Source: Tubiluchus corallicola (Eukaryota > Priapulida > Priapulimorpha > Priapulimorphida > Tubiluchidae). Taken from it: 64,000 nucleotides of DNA. The stretch spans positions 1-64,000 of the forward strand of contig JAQGDQ010000494.1 of the NCBI GenBank assembly GCA_030141605.1, read 5' to 3'. Position numbers and translations under genes: made by a program. The notes beneath the pieces were generated by a model, which was not told the DNA's origin, searched no databases, and was given only the letters and a program-made list of their open reading frames with translations. Positions within the stretch are counted from its first letter, which is position 1. Every line of letters begins with the position of its first letter. This document shows, one piece after another, positions 33,801 to 47,100 of this stretch.

Positions 33801-36800
33801 TGAACGAGCACCCTGTCAGCAATCTTGGTAACTTCAGCTCTGTACCACGTCTGATACTCGGTTGATTTCGCCAGGCACGCAGCGCCGATAGTGGGAGAAA
33901 CACAAGGCCTCGACTTAGAACAGTACACCTCGACTTGTCGACTCAGATCTCCTAGTAAGTCCTCCTGCCTGGAAAGGTGAATCCAGAAACAGCCAGGATC
34001 TAAAGAGTATGACACGAAACAGTCTTCTTCACCGGAAAGCTGCTGGTATTTAAACACGCGAGAGGAGGTGACTTCCTCATCAAAAGCGGAAGTGTCTCCT
34101 ACAGCTGTAACTGGTTCAACGTGTTTGGCTTCTTCTGCTGTAACCGGTTCAACATTGGATACAGCTTCATCGATGAGGTTCAGGCTTTCGTCTTTCAACA
34201 AAGCTTCGTTAACGTTCACTTCACCGCCGTCCGAAACATCAAATAGCGTAACGCACAACCTACAATAAATCAATAATTGAGGTTTTTCAAGTGCTATAAA
34301 AGAAATTGAAACAGGTGAAGGTAGTCCCAAGATAATGCCCAAAAAATTTCTCTTTAGTTTTAAACATAACAATGGGAGATTTTTTTCTATAGTACGATTA
34401 TTTTACACATCACCAGACGGCGCCACCAGACAAGTTACAAAATGAACATTAATACTTATTTGTAGCTTATTTGAAGACAAACATGAAACAAAATTAGAAG
34501 TTTCTAATAATGGCATTTCAGCCCCCTTCTTTCAGGCAGTTCTAAATGATCACTTGGTTTGGTCACCTAGCCACACAAACTGAAGACTTTGAATTATTTT
34601 CCACCAATAAATACAGTCAATAGACATAGCTAACACTACTATTTGAAAACTTTTTTATTTTTTAAATTCATTCCATATCGAAATATAACAAGGCGTATAT
34701 TATCTGCTTATAACGAGTTTTAGGGGATGTCCAAAATTTTCTTGCTACAACGTTATAAACCTCGTTATAAGCAGATTAGACTGTAACAGCATTTATTAAT
34801 TACATACCGATGTGGACTGGATAAACCACACATAGCAAAACATGGAAAATAAACAATTACACCTACATTTACAAGTGATCTATCCGAAAATTTTGTAGCA
34901 CAGCTATATATAATGACGCTGGTACATTTCTAGAATATTTCTAATGCAACTAACAAAAACATTGTCACTTTCACAAGTTATAATTATAGGTGATATAATA
35001 TAAAGCTCACAGGTTCGAACCCAGGCTTGTGCTGATTTATTACATTTTTTTCTTCCTTTCCATCAAGATTAATACAGAAATTTTAGTTAAACAGAAATAT
35101 AAAAATAATAAATGTTGTTTAACTCCTTCAGGACAGTAAGCGTTTGCTGCATTTGCATGAGTTCGTGAAAAACTGCTCCAGCTAAACAGCGATTACATTA
35201 TATTTGATCATTTTTATAGGTTTGTACTCCTCACACAATGGATTTTCATGCAAAATTATATGTGAAATACATTTCCTTACCTTAGAAAATTTAAAATCCA
35301 TTTTTGAATCGAAAAAATTGAAAAAAGCTTTCAGTAACTGCAGTGTTTGCACTGTAACAATGTACAGTATCACTTGCGTGAAATCAGCTAATGCAGAAAA
35401 TTTCAACTATTCAGACACAACACACTAATAAACTTTGGCATCAAGTTAACTCTATATTTAAGGAGAAATTCCTGTTAAAAGATGAACTGACCTTAATATG
35501 TCTGATCGGTTGGTTTTTCCTGGAATAGTAGTAGAACATTGTACAGCTTGGGCTGTAGCAAGCAGGCAATCAAAAAATAGTGTGTACGATCACGCAAGTA
35601 TACACCAGATCACGCTACTGAATAGGCTAAGTTGGAGTGCCTGAAGAGGGCGTGTTTTGCTAATTTTATCCAATTAAATCACTTAGAAATGTTTAAACAA
35701 ATAGCATGATTGGATAGCCAAGATTCTCCTGGATAGAACAGTACCTAATTTGTAATCATTTAGTTATGTATGTGCTCATACAGTAGCAGAAAAGTCTTAG
35801 GTCTTATAAGACGTATTTTGGATGATGCGGCCCTGAAGGAATTAATTCCATCATTAACCAACAATCTTGCAAACAATGAATCCCACCTATCATCATCCTT
35901 TTCATCGACCAGGACCAGTAGGAGGTTTTTGCTGGTGAGAGTTTTAAAAGCGTCTGTTGATTCCGGGTTCACTACGCTTATACCGGACAAACTGCATTGG
36001 ACTGCTTGTGGCGCCAGCTCAGCGTACTCTGGTAGCAGCGTCCGCAGCTGTGTGATATGTACAATGTCAACCGTGCCTAAAATAAGGCAACGAGAATTCA
36101 ATGTTTTTATTACAGGCGCTTAAAAACATTTGTAGTTAAAGCACCACAACTTTATTAAAACTTTTAGTTTACATAGTCAAAAAATTATGCTAAACGTTTC
36201 GACAGAGCTACTGCTGTCATCATCAGTGGTAAATTTTTACAAACATACGACCAGTTTATATGGGCAGAGCCTACAGTATAGAATATTATGCACTAATTAC
36301 GTACTTAACAGAAGACCAGTAGAAAAGAAATAGATACAGTAAATTAAGCACTAATTATGTACTTAACAGAAGACCAGTAGAAAAAAATTGATATAGTAAA
36401 TTGTCACTAATTATGTACTGATCAAATATGTAGACTAAATATGATTAAGCAGACTAGTAGAAAAGAAATTGATACAGTAACAAATAGCTAAGTGTCTGAG
36501 AATCAAGTTCAAATCCAGCATTAATGACCATTTTTGTGCCTCTGGCCACAACCTGATTTTATAAAAATCAACATTGTGATCAGAGCTACAAATAACTAGG
36601 CTCATTAATAAAAGAAAGTTTATCTATGTGCCCTAATAAGCCTTCTCTTAATGTGCAAAGCAGTTCAATTTCTTTAGCCTGCATCCAAGAATGGCGAATG
36701 CAAAAATTACAAGGCAGAGTAAGAGTAAACTACTAATCTGCCAGTCCCAGAAAGAATAAGGAGTGATCCCTGAGAGCACATTTCGGGAAAAGGGATAGAA

Positions 36801-38008
36801 AAGGCTTAAAGAAAAAAAATAAGGAATAAGAATGACTCACCTATATCAACGAAGAACACTTCAACTTTGCTAGGAGAAAGCCGCTTTAAGACACGACCTC
36901 TGTGCCACAAGCCATCCTCTTCATGTTTTATAGCGCAACAGGTCCCTGTGTTATAATCACAATTGATTCACTCAATAAGAAAACCATAAAAAGGTTAAAG
37001 CAAAAGAACACATTTCACACACAAAGCTTAAAAATTCTTGCATCACTTACATGCTGTCTTATTGGATACTGAGCTCTTAATAACAGTAACGTTTTTCAGA
37101 TTGTCTGAACATTAGTTCAGAATAAAGAATGCTCTAAACTATTGAAAACTACAATAGCTTTTTTTAAATCAAAGCTTAGATGAAATAATAATTACGTCGG
37201 ATACTCAAATTTCGTTAAACTTTCAAAGCTGGCTCAGTGAATCTACTAAGATTGGCGGCGACGCTTTTTTGTCACGTTCACGTGTTCGACAAATAGAAGG
37301 CGGTACCGTGATAACCACGATCATGACCTGCAGTGTTAGTTTCATGACATCATACGATGTAAAGTCCATTTTTCGTGACATCACGTGTTTAAGCAGTACT
37401 GTAACACTTATGCAAATGTGCTTGACGTGCAAGGGAAGATGCCTACTAAGCAATAGCTGTGTTCGGTTGCCGTTAATTAACTTTCTAAGCTAATTATTTT
37501 ATAGGCAAGAAAATGTTTATTTTGGACAGTAGATTAAAATGAGATTAAGTCTAAGCAATCGTCCAGTCTTCCTTTAAATAACTAAGCATTTTCTTTTCCA
37601 ATTACTTAAAGTCTCTCGAACAGGTAAGCATAAAGCTAAGTAATATAACTTTACGTGGGAAGCTTTCTGAAACATAAACTACGATTTCCTTTTGTTCTTT
37701 AAGTATTGCACTGACTTGGCAACTACTTATACCAAACACAACGTCAAACCAGCATCCACAGCAGTCATAAAGTAACTTTTGGCAACACACTAGCAAAAGT
37801 TATAACAATCTTACCTGTGTTTGCATTTCCAAGTCTGAGCTGTTTTTCGGTCAAACTGTCATAGTATTCGTTCAGGGCTTGCATAACTGTATCCAACTTG
37901 GGAGAAAATTCACACATCTGGATCCAAAACTTTGAAACATCTGAAATTGCAGCATTGTAAGAACAGCAGCAGCAACAACAGCAACTGCAGCAGCAGCAGC
38001 AACAACAA

Positions 38009-38040
<32 letters not shown>

Positions 38041-38073
38041 ACAGCAATGACAACGACACAACAACAACAACAA

Positions 38074-38105
<32 letters not shown>

Positions 38106-41100
38106 ACGACACAACAATGACGACAACAACAAGAACAATAACAACGACAACAACAACAAAAGCATTGCTAACAAGATAATGAATATTGTGCAAGGTGAAC
38201 AATATATTGATTTTTTTTATTTTTAGCTCAGCTCTCATTGTTATTTTGTAAGACTTTAAAGCACAAGAAAGCACTCTTCATAATAAAGCTTAAAAGATTC
38301 CTCCTGAAATTTTATATCACCTCATTGCTGTTCATACAGGGATTGCATTCGCAGTAACACTGCATAAAACTTGAAAATTTAAATTCCCGCAATGACCGTC
38401 AGGCACAGCCATTTTCAGGTAAGTCGTTTGAGTTACGCTAGTCGCTTGTCAGTACCACTTTTGAATCAATATGGGAATTCAATACATACCTTCAATATGG
38501 GAAATCACCACGTCTGCAAAATCGCCGACATTTACATCTAAGAAGATGATGGGGTAAGCGGCAACGGGAGCAGATTTTGGCAGCGATGACGATCGCGTTG
38601 TGCTAGATTCACTACCTGACCTGTCGCTGCCACCTGTTGTTGGATTTGCGAACTTTTGAGAGATCAGTTCGTGTGCGACGTTTTTACCTTTCACTGTGTC
38701 AATGTCCACAAGGTAAGTGTCTAAACAAGAAATAATAAATAAATAAACAAATAAATCCTTAAATAAACAATTATATTAACTGCTACTTCTTAAATGTTTC
38801 GCATTCCGGAAAAAAATTTTCCTAACACAAAACAACACAGTAATACAATTAACTGGTAACAAAACTATTTGAATTGAGTTCACTCACAGTAATAACTCTG
38901 TATGGGATTCAATAAAAATGAGAAATACAAAAGAACAGAAGATCAATATGCCCTTAAGTCTCAGAAAGTAATGTTTATTTTCTCCGATAGTTTTCATCCC
39001 TCAGTAAAGACCCTCGTGGTAAAATCAGAAAATCTGAAAAGAACTGCTGCACTAGTGCTGCCATCTTCAGGGACTGCAAGGGCCTCAGAGATCAATCCAA
39101 TGGCATCTTGCATTGAGAGAAACTCTCTTACAGCCCATGAGTGATTCAGAGCACCTTGTTGAAAAACCACATTGTTATAAGCCAAGGAACAGTGTGGTCC
39201 ATACAGGTGCTCTGTATTGCCCATGAACTTCAGTTTCTAACGTTATTTCCTCATTTCTAAAGTTACAATCGTCGCCATAGCAACAGAGTTTCAATTAAAA
39301 ATAAATAAAAAGAAAATTGTCAAAGGCCCCTTTTGGTTGATGTAACGGCTTGCTGAGATTGAAGAAAAATTAAGAAAATTAGAAATCAAAGTGTGCAGGG
39401 ACTTTTGAGACACCCTGTACTTTCCTAAAGAAAAAAAATGTCTGCATTTGAAACTGGATTCGAAATTGGATAAATTCATTAAAACTGCTTACTCTCAAAC
39501 TTGGCGTAGAAAGTGCACACGGATTCATCTCCGAACAGATCCGCGAGGAACGAGTGAGTGGGCGTGGCCCAACGGTGACCGGCCGGTTTCACGCCCTTCA
39601 GGCGACAGCTAATAGCCTGTCGTGGCAACAGCAAGAACTCGGTCTTAATCTGAAAATGTCAACATAATCACACAGAACGTCTGCACCAAGTTGAGCACTG
39701 CTGAATCCGCTCAGTAACTGCTCAGGCAGTTAAATTCTGTTTATTTTTTTATAAATAATTACCACACAACACTAAACTCATGAATATTGTCATTTATACT
39801 TTGTTTTTGTTTTGATAATTTGTAGAAGATTCCCAAGTATCGCATATCATTGCTTAAGTGCTTTTTTCTGTCATTGTAAAAGTTATAACATTGTTAAATG
39901 AAACGTTCATTTAACATAATACATATATACATATATACATAAAATTATATGTTAATTGTCTCACTTTTTGTTTAAAAACTACTAACAAATAAGATTAAGC
40001 CTAGTAGAAATATATCTGTCACTCGCATCATATTAAAAAAAAACATCCCACACCAGCTACGCCACACGACACCACCCACGCGACGCCACCGGCACCTCGC
40101 CACAAAACAACAGCCAGCAGCAATAAAAAATGTTTTGCACAATGTTGAAACTGAGTGAGAGATACAAAACACAATCACTGATGATCAATAATGCAGGAAC
40201 ATTCTACATAATCTTTGCTTTCTGCTCCCGACACGATGACAATAAATCAATTATGCGCAAGCATTCCACGTGGTATTTGCACATTTCTCTCAAAATGAGG
40301 GCAATAACCTGGCTGTTATCAGACGCCTATTTACAATTGATAAGGAGTCCAAATTATGTTATTCAAATAGACAAAGCTGTCAGTTTATACTGTCTAACGT
40401 GAAAACAAGTAAATATATAAGCAGACGTTAATACCATCACCGGCTGCTCTGTTCAATAATAAATATTTCCATAAATTGTAAAACACATAGACTAATTTCA
40501 AGTGTAAAATTTTTTTATGTGAAGAATGTATAATGCATACTTTTTTGTTCATTGCAATGCAGAAGTGCATTTTCTATGTTTTGAAGTGTAATAAAGGAAA
40601 TCTTAAAGGAAGACAGGATGATTTTTCATATACTACCCCATTTTCAAGTCCCACTAAAAGTATACATTTTAAGACAATTAATACTGCAAAGTGTTTCTGG
40701 TAATTAAATAATAGATTAAAAATTTAATTAACAACAGGCGAGCCCAACTATTGATGACATCACAAACTAACATAATTTTCAACAACGAAAATATTCTATG
40801 AGCGTGTTGCACGTGCTTGCGAAAGCGATAATTAAAGTTCAGTGCTACTGTAAGATATTCAATGTGTTGTACTAAAACTAGGCAAGTTTTAAGATAAAAA
40901 TTCAAATTTCAAATTTCCCGATGTGCTCACGCGTGAGCTGTCGAACATGCGTAGTTCGTCACAAACTAACACATCTGAACTGAGAGGTACAGCATCTGTT
41001 TTTTGTACAATGCAAGTAGGAAATGCAGGCACTAGTACCCGTCTAACTAGCGAATGGTGAAATGCATGTAACAGCGAAGAACTAGTGGCGCAAACGCAAA

Positions 41101-44100
41101 ATTGTGTTTGTGTGGTAATAATTCTTTCACGTAAGTCATTTTTGAAAAAGTAGTATGTTGCCTTTCAATATTTTAAAGAGTAGATTGTGTTGACCTAGAA
41201 TTTAAGATTTGGTCCGGTTTTTCTTTAAATCTTATAGCAATCAGCTTATCGGTACCTAATTGCACGGGATGCTGACGGGTTACTAGCTGAATCGGAAGCT
41301 GGGAAACAAATTTCTGGAAAATTTGTAGTTATGTGCATCAATTTCCACCAGGGAACGTTTCCTTAATGAGACTGTTTCATCTACTAAATCAACATGGACA
41401 TACATTGTCTCAGACAATGACACAAACTTTCCAGTTAACTTGTACCTATGCAATAATTAGAAATTACCTGTTTTAGTTCGCGAAGCGTTCTCGTATCTGT
41501 GTTACCATAATCCACAAATAACACTTGAATGGCGTCGCCACTGATGCTGATGATCTAAATAGTAAAAAAAGACGTTAATTCAGTCAGACAGTACATATGT
41601 TACCTTAAGCAAACCAGGTAATTAACTAATGAAGAACTTACCTGTGCTCCACATCAGATTCTGTATATATAAAATAAAGCATAATTGTACGTTAGCTAAA
41701 GGTAGGATGTTAAAGGATAAAGATTTGGTGATATGATACTTTTTTCCAAAGACGGGACATCGATAATTTGTTCATCAGACGACACAATACGATAAACTAT
41801 TTTGACCAATAAATACAATACTGGACGTGTGGTTAGTTATCGTGCAAAGAGTCTCGGTGTATGGCAACACCGTATTTTTATAAGCTGTTTACTTATAAAT
41901 AACCTTATAAACAATTCTTTTTATCTTCTTTTTGCATAACGAAGAGTGAACATTTCTATAAGACAGACAGACATGTCTCTAAGACAGAAAGAGAAGCAGC
42001 GATATGCACCAATAATGCGATACAGTAAGTATATTTTTAGAATATTATCAATTTCTAGAATAAAACAAATATGGCCGACAATAAAATACTTCTGATTCTA
42101 CCTAATCGCCCGAGTAATATGTTTTTATCACGCAGTCGGCAGGGTCATATACTTACATCACTCAGTCATATAAAAGCATATTTTTTATTTAATATGTAAA
42201 ACGCAATAATAATTATAACATCGTTCTTTCGGGGAACACAAGACGCCGCCATGTTTTTCCAAGGCTAACTCTTGGTCAGGGTTTCCATTTTGTATGATGC
42301 TCATTGTATTGGAGGCTAAAAAGTAGAGAATTTTCTGCCAAATTGGTGTATTGAAGCCCGAGTAGTGTTGCCGCTTATACCATAATTATCAGAACATACA
42401 CATTCATGATACAAAAAAGAGGCTATACAATAATCGATAATTACACGATAATTTAGTAATGCAAAACTAAAAAAACAAAGCATGAAAAAATGTGCATTGA
42501 AAAAATTTAAAACATTACTGCTAACCAGTGGGAAATAAACAGCTTTGATTTTAACTGATTTTAAATAGTCCACGAATCAGCTTTAGACATTCACAAAAGC
42601 TTTAAATTCTTCCTCCCTCCCTACTGACTCCCTCCTTTTGAGCTCATCAGGTTAAGACAGAAACATTTTTTTGTGGCTGGCCTACGTGTAGTTACATGTA
42701 AACTATACACAAGTTGTAGGTCAAAATTGTAAATAATTACTACTGTATAAAGCTACTTGCTTGAACCACTTGTGATAAAAGTCAGATGACCTGATTTAGA
42801 AAAACAATGCAATAAGATGATCATGTACAAGACTAAATAATGGTAGATGCCCACACTGTATCTCGACACTAGGCGGAGGAGATAGACAAGTCAAGCGACC
42901 CAAAGGCCATGTGTAGAGGAGTAAACCTTCCAAATCACGAGTGGAGTCCCAAAGGTGGACCAGTGCAGCATGCTCACTGACCGAGGCAGCTCCTGCAGCC
43001 AACCTGGTGCCAAACGTATCGCTCCGCTTTCCTTTGGACTACACCAGGGAGGAAGAGAGGGGGTTCCTGTTGTCTGGGCAACTCAGGATCTCTATACACC
43101 TTGCCCAGGCGTGCGCCCTGGAGAGGCCACTCCAGTGGTTCAAGGATCGCACTGCTCAGCCACAGTTGACGCTGCAGCTCCATCAATGTGATCAATAACT
43201 GACTCTCTTGGCGCACACTCCATTGTCTTCCGAGACAGAAGGATGCCAACAACAACAAATAATGGTAATGGCAACAGTTTGCCCACAAAAATGCTTTTGT
43301 TAATTTAGAATAATAATGATAGATAATAATGGTACACAGGAATGAGAAGAAATGGGCAAAATCCTGATACACTAAACAAGTTCACTACCTTTGAAATGTA
43401 AAAACTGCAAATTCACTGCTTTCGTGAGCCAGATGACCCTCGTGGTTCACAAAAAATGTCTAGCAAGTTAACAATTACAACAGCTTACTTGTCAGCAAGT
43501 AATAATACTATTAAATGATAGAATTTTTTACCAATTATTTAGTGATTGTTAAAATTTTAGCAATTGTTAAAAGTCAGCAATAAGTCAGTTATTCAATCAG
43601 TCAGTAAATCACCCAAACTTGTATGCAAAAACACACCATAGGTAATTAAATAATAACGAGCTTACCTGTGCTCTGTACCAGGCTCCGTCTTCGCTGTACT
43701 TGGCAACACATGGCATATTCACCTGCGGCGATTTCAGCGAGTCGGCAGACGATTTGGCTATAGAGGCGTAGTAAGTTTGCAAAGCTAACTTCATCTCTTC
43801 TAACTTGGCTTCATCCCGTGCGAGTTGACAATAGAAGTGGTCCGGGTTGACAACCCAGGAAATGAAGACCCGCTCTTTTTGTCCGCTATTAAAAAGAAGC
43901 ACTTTACAAATCAGCTTAGAGCGAGACCCTACCATATCAATTTCACGAAATGACCGAAACTAGATTAACTGTGGCATGAAAATGAAGTGATTTTAAAATA
44001 TGCGTTACAAGGTGGGTGCATAGCTGAGTGAACAGACGGGTGAATCATTTTGATATTCATTCTTGGCAGTTCATTTGCCATAATGATTCTGTCTGTTTAC

Positions 44101-47100
44101 CCAATCAATAACAACCAATATTCAATATTCAAAGAATCCAAGTTACATATGTGCATCTATCTTTACGAAGAAAGGGAATATTTCAACAAAGTCACATTTG
44201 TAGAGGACAGATTACCATGCTTTATGTGAAAAATAACATTTCTTACCTGTTAATTACAGGTTCTTCGTAGCCCCCTACAACACTGGACCGTGGCGATAGT
44301 GACCTCGACCGATCCAATGAAGATTCCAAGTCATTAGTCGACAGAGCGGCACCCGCCTTGACCATTGCACTTGCGATGTTCTCATTGTTTGTTTCACTCT
44401 CCAGTTCCACCAGGAAGGTGCCATCGGCAGTGGTGGACACTCGCTTGGCTGCCACGTCCGAAAACATGACCATATTTTCAAACTGCTTAATGTCGTCATC
44501 AGACCAGTCGCCGCGTTTCGGCTTGACACCTGCGAGGCTACACTTCAGTGCCTGCTTCGGCAAGAGGAGAAGATCCGATTGGATAGCCTTGATTTCTCTA
44601 CTGTCGACAGTTTCGACGTTCCCATAGTCGACAAACTGTACCTTGACACTCTTTCCCTCAACTGCGATAATTTCGGCCCGGTACCAGTGGTTGTCCTCGC
44701 TGTACCGAGCACAACACGGCATTCCAATGCTGGCATTAGTTATTTCTTCTTCCCTAAATGACAGCTGATTGTAGCGAGATTCTAATTTGGTCATAATCTC
44801 GTCAAGCTTTCTGGTTTCGCTTGAAAGTTGGCAGTAGAATTCCGAAGGAGTCAATAGGTATTCTACAGCCACATTGACAAAGCCAGCACCCATGGGCTGA
44901 GGTACATACTTACGCATTCCTGGTTCCTTCTTCATGGGTTGTTCATCCCAGCTGTTCTCATTCTGATTCACAGCCACGTCTCGACTCAGGAAACTTGAAG
45001 CACCGCCATCTTGCCACGGCAGCTTCTTCGATTTTGTGCCGGCGAAGCTAGAAGCAGCATTTTGAACAGTAAACAATGATGATGATGAAGATGCTGCTCC
45101 CCAAGTCTTGCCGCTCTCAGACTGATCGTCCCAGCCATCTTCATGCGCTTCGCCGACGTGGTTTAACTTAGGTATTGAAAAGTCGGTAAAATTTGGTTTG
45201 GGTTTCCAACTGTCCTGCTTTGGAATGGCACCGAGGCTAGCTGGAGGCAGAGACGATATCATATCCCTGCACTTCTGGCTGACATTGTTGCCCTTTACAT
45301 CTGTCAATTCCATCTTCCAACGATTAGATTCCCAAGATAGACATTTGGCCGTAAAGCTTTTGTTTAACACAAGTTTTTGCACTTTCTCAATTTGTTCAGG
45401 CTGTAAGGTCACATGTTCCAAACCGCTAAGGATTCCAACGACACACTGCTCCGGCAATGTAAAAAACTCGTTACTGATGGCCTTGATCATCCACTTCTTA
45501 ACGAATTCAGTGTTGCCGTAATCGACAAACATTACCTCCACATCACCAGACTTTTTAATACCAACAACCTTTGTGCGATACCACAGATTATCCGCGCTGA
45601 ATTTGCTTACACAAGGTGAACCCAACTTAATATCTGATATTTTAGTTTCAGCACCACCTCTGTTTGTGCAATATGACTGCAGTTCTCGCATTAAATTGAT
45701 CAAGGCGTTATTAGTTGCAGTCATTTGGCAAAAAATCTCATCGGGTCCAACCATATGCGTTACAACCACTTCAAAAGGTTTATTAGTTTCCACTGGTGCA
45801 GGTATATATGAATCTCGCAAAACTTGATTGCTTGCCATGTCACCAGAACTACCACTTGGTGGCATCGAGTTGACCGACACGACATACTTGTTGTTTTCAG
45901 CTTTCGAGAGCACTTTTATCTCGGCTGTCGTATCAGCCATCAGTGTTTCAAACTCTTGATGAGTAAGCCCAGGTGGCATAGAAGACAGCTCACATTCAAC
46001 AGCCTGCTGCGGATAGTCCAGAAACATAGAATTTAGACACATCACAGCATTTTTGAACACACACTCCGTATTCCCATAATCAATGAAACGAATCTGTACT
46101 TGAGTATTATCAACGGATACAACTTTTCCCCTGTACCATTGGTTATCCACAGAAAACTTCACGGCACAGTAGTCATCTATGTGATTGTCTCCATCGGCAA
46201 AAAGCTTTTGCTCAATCGCTTTAGTATAATAATTGTTAAGTTTCTGTAAAAACGTCTCCAGCTCATCTTGACTGAAACGAGTTGGTTGTCCATAGAACTT
46301 TCCCGCAGATTCTATAGCCGATATAAACATGTGTTCTGTCGCATTCAGTGTCGGTTGTGGTATAAGAGCTTTAGGTTTTTCGAAGGTTTCAGCCGTTTTA
46401 GCTCCGAGTAGTTGATTGATGTTTTTGCCCGATATTTTCTCCGTCAGTTCAACAACAGCCATATCATTTGAGCAACGCACAACTCTCATACTAAAAGTGC
46501 ATTCTTCATATTTCTTTAAAATCTTTTCAATGTTGGTGTCGCCAGCAATACCGTGCAAAGAGCAGCGGATGGCCTGCTTTGGGACAGACAGGAATTCCGG
46601 CAGTAACACTTTGATTCGAGATTGGGGCAAGATTTCCCAGTTTCCGTAATCGACATACCGGACCTGGGCCTGGTATCCAGAGATGCTCATAACTTCTGCC
46701 CGATACCAGATTTCGTCTTCCGTGAACTGGCCACAGCACACATCACCCGGGCTGAGATTCTTGGCAAGAGGAACAGGCTTATCTGTGTAGAAATAGTCAA
46801 TTTTTGTCATCAAATCATCCAAGGTATTAATGTCTTTGACGATTTGACAGTAAAAACAGCTGTGCTCGATAGAACTGACTGTCACATCAGCCATGAAGCC
46901 GGGTGAGAGGATACAAGCCGCATAACACTTTACACCACCAGCAGAAGCCTGCGGCGGAATTCCGCTACTTTCGGGTGACTGCAAAGACGATCTGCCGGGG
47001 GCTAATCCGAGCTTCCAACTGATGGAAAGTTCCGAGTTGTTGTTAAAAAGCTCGACGGTGACTTTATCGGCAGCCGTAGTCTTCACAACCATTTTCAGCA

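Noticed and set aside
34985-35035. tRNA gene suggested by GGTTCGAACCC
   Set aside because: The T-arm-like motif has no matching D-arm or acceptor stem at the proper distance.
38994-39224. Minus-strand [15 protein letters not shown]... as a Tudor exon
   Set aside because: It lies between two exons that already join in phase, has no Tudor motif and would break the 3-nt total.
42941-43372. 85- and 132-residue ORFs as a conserved gene
   Set aside because: They overlap on both strands in a GC-richer fragment ending in an AAC-type tail, better explained as a retroelement 3' end.
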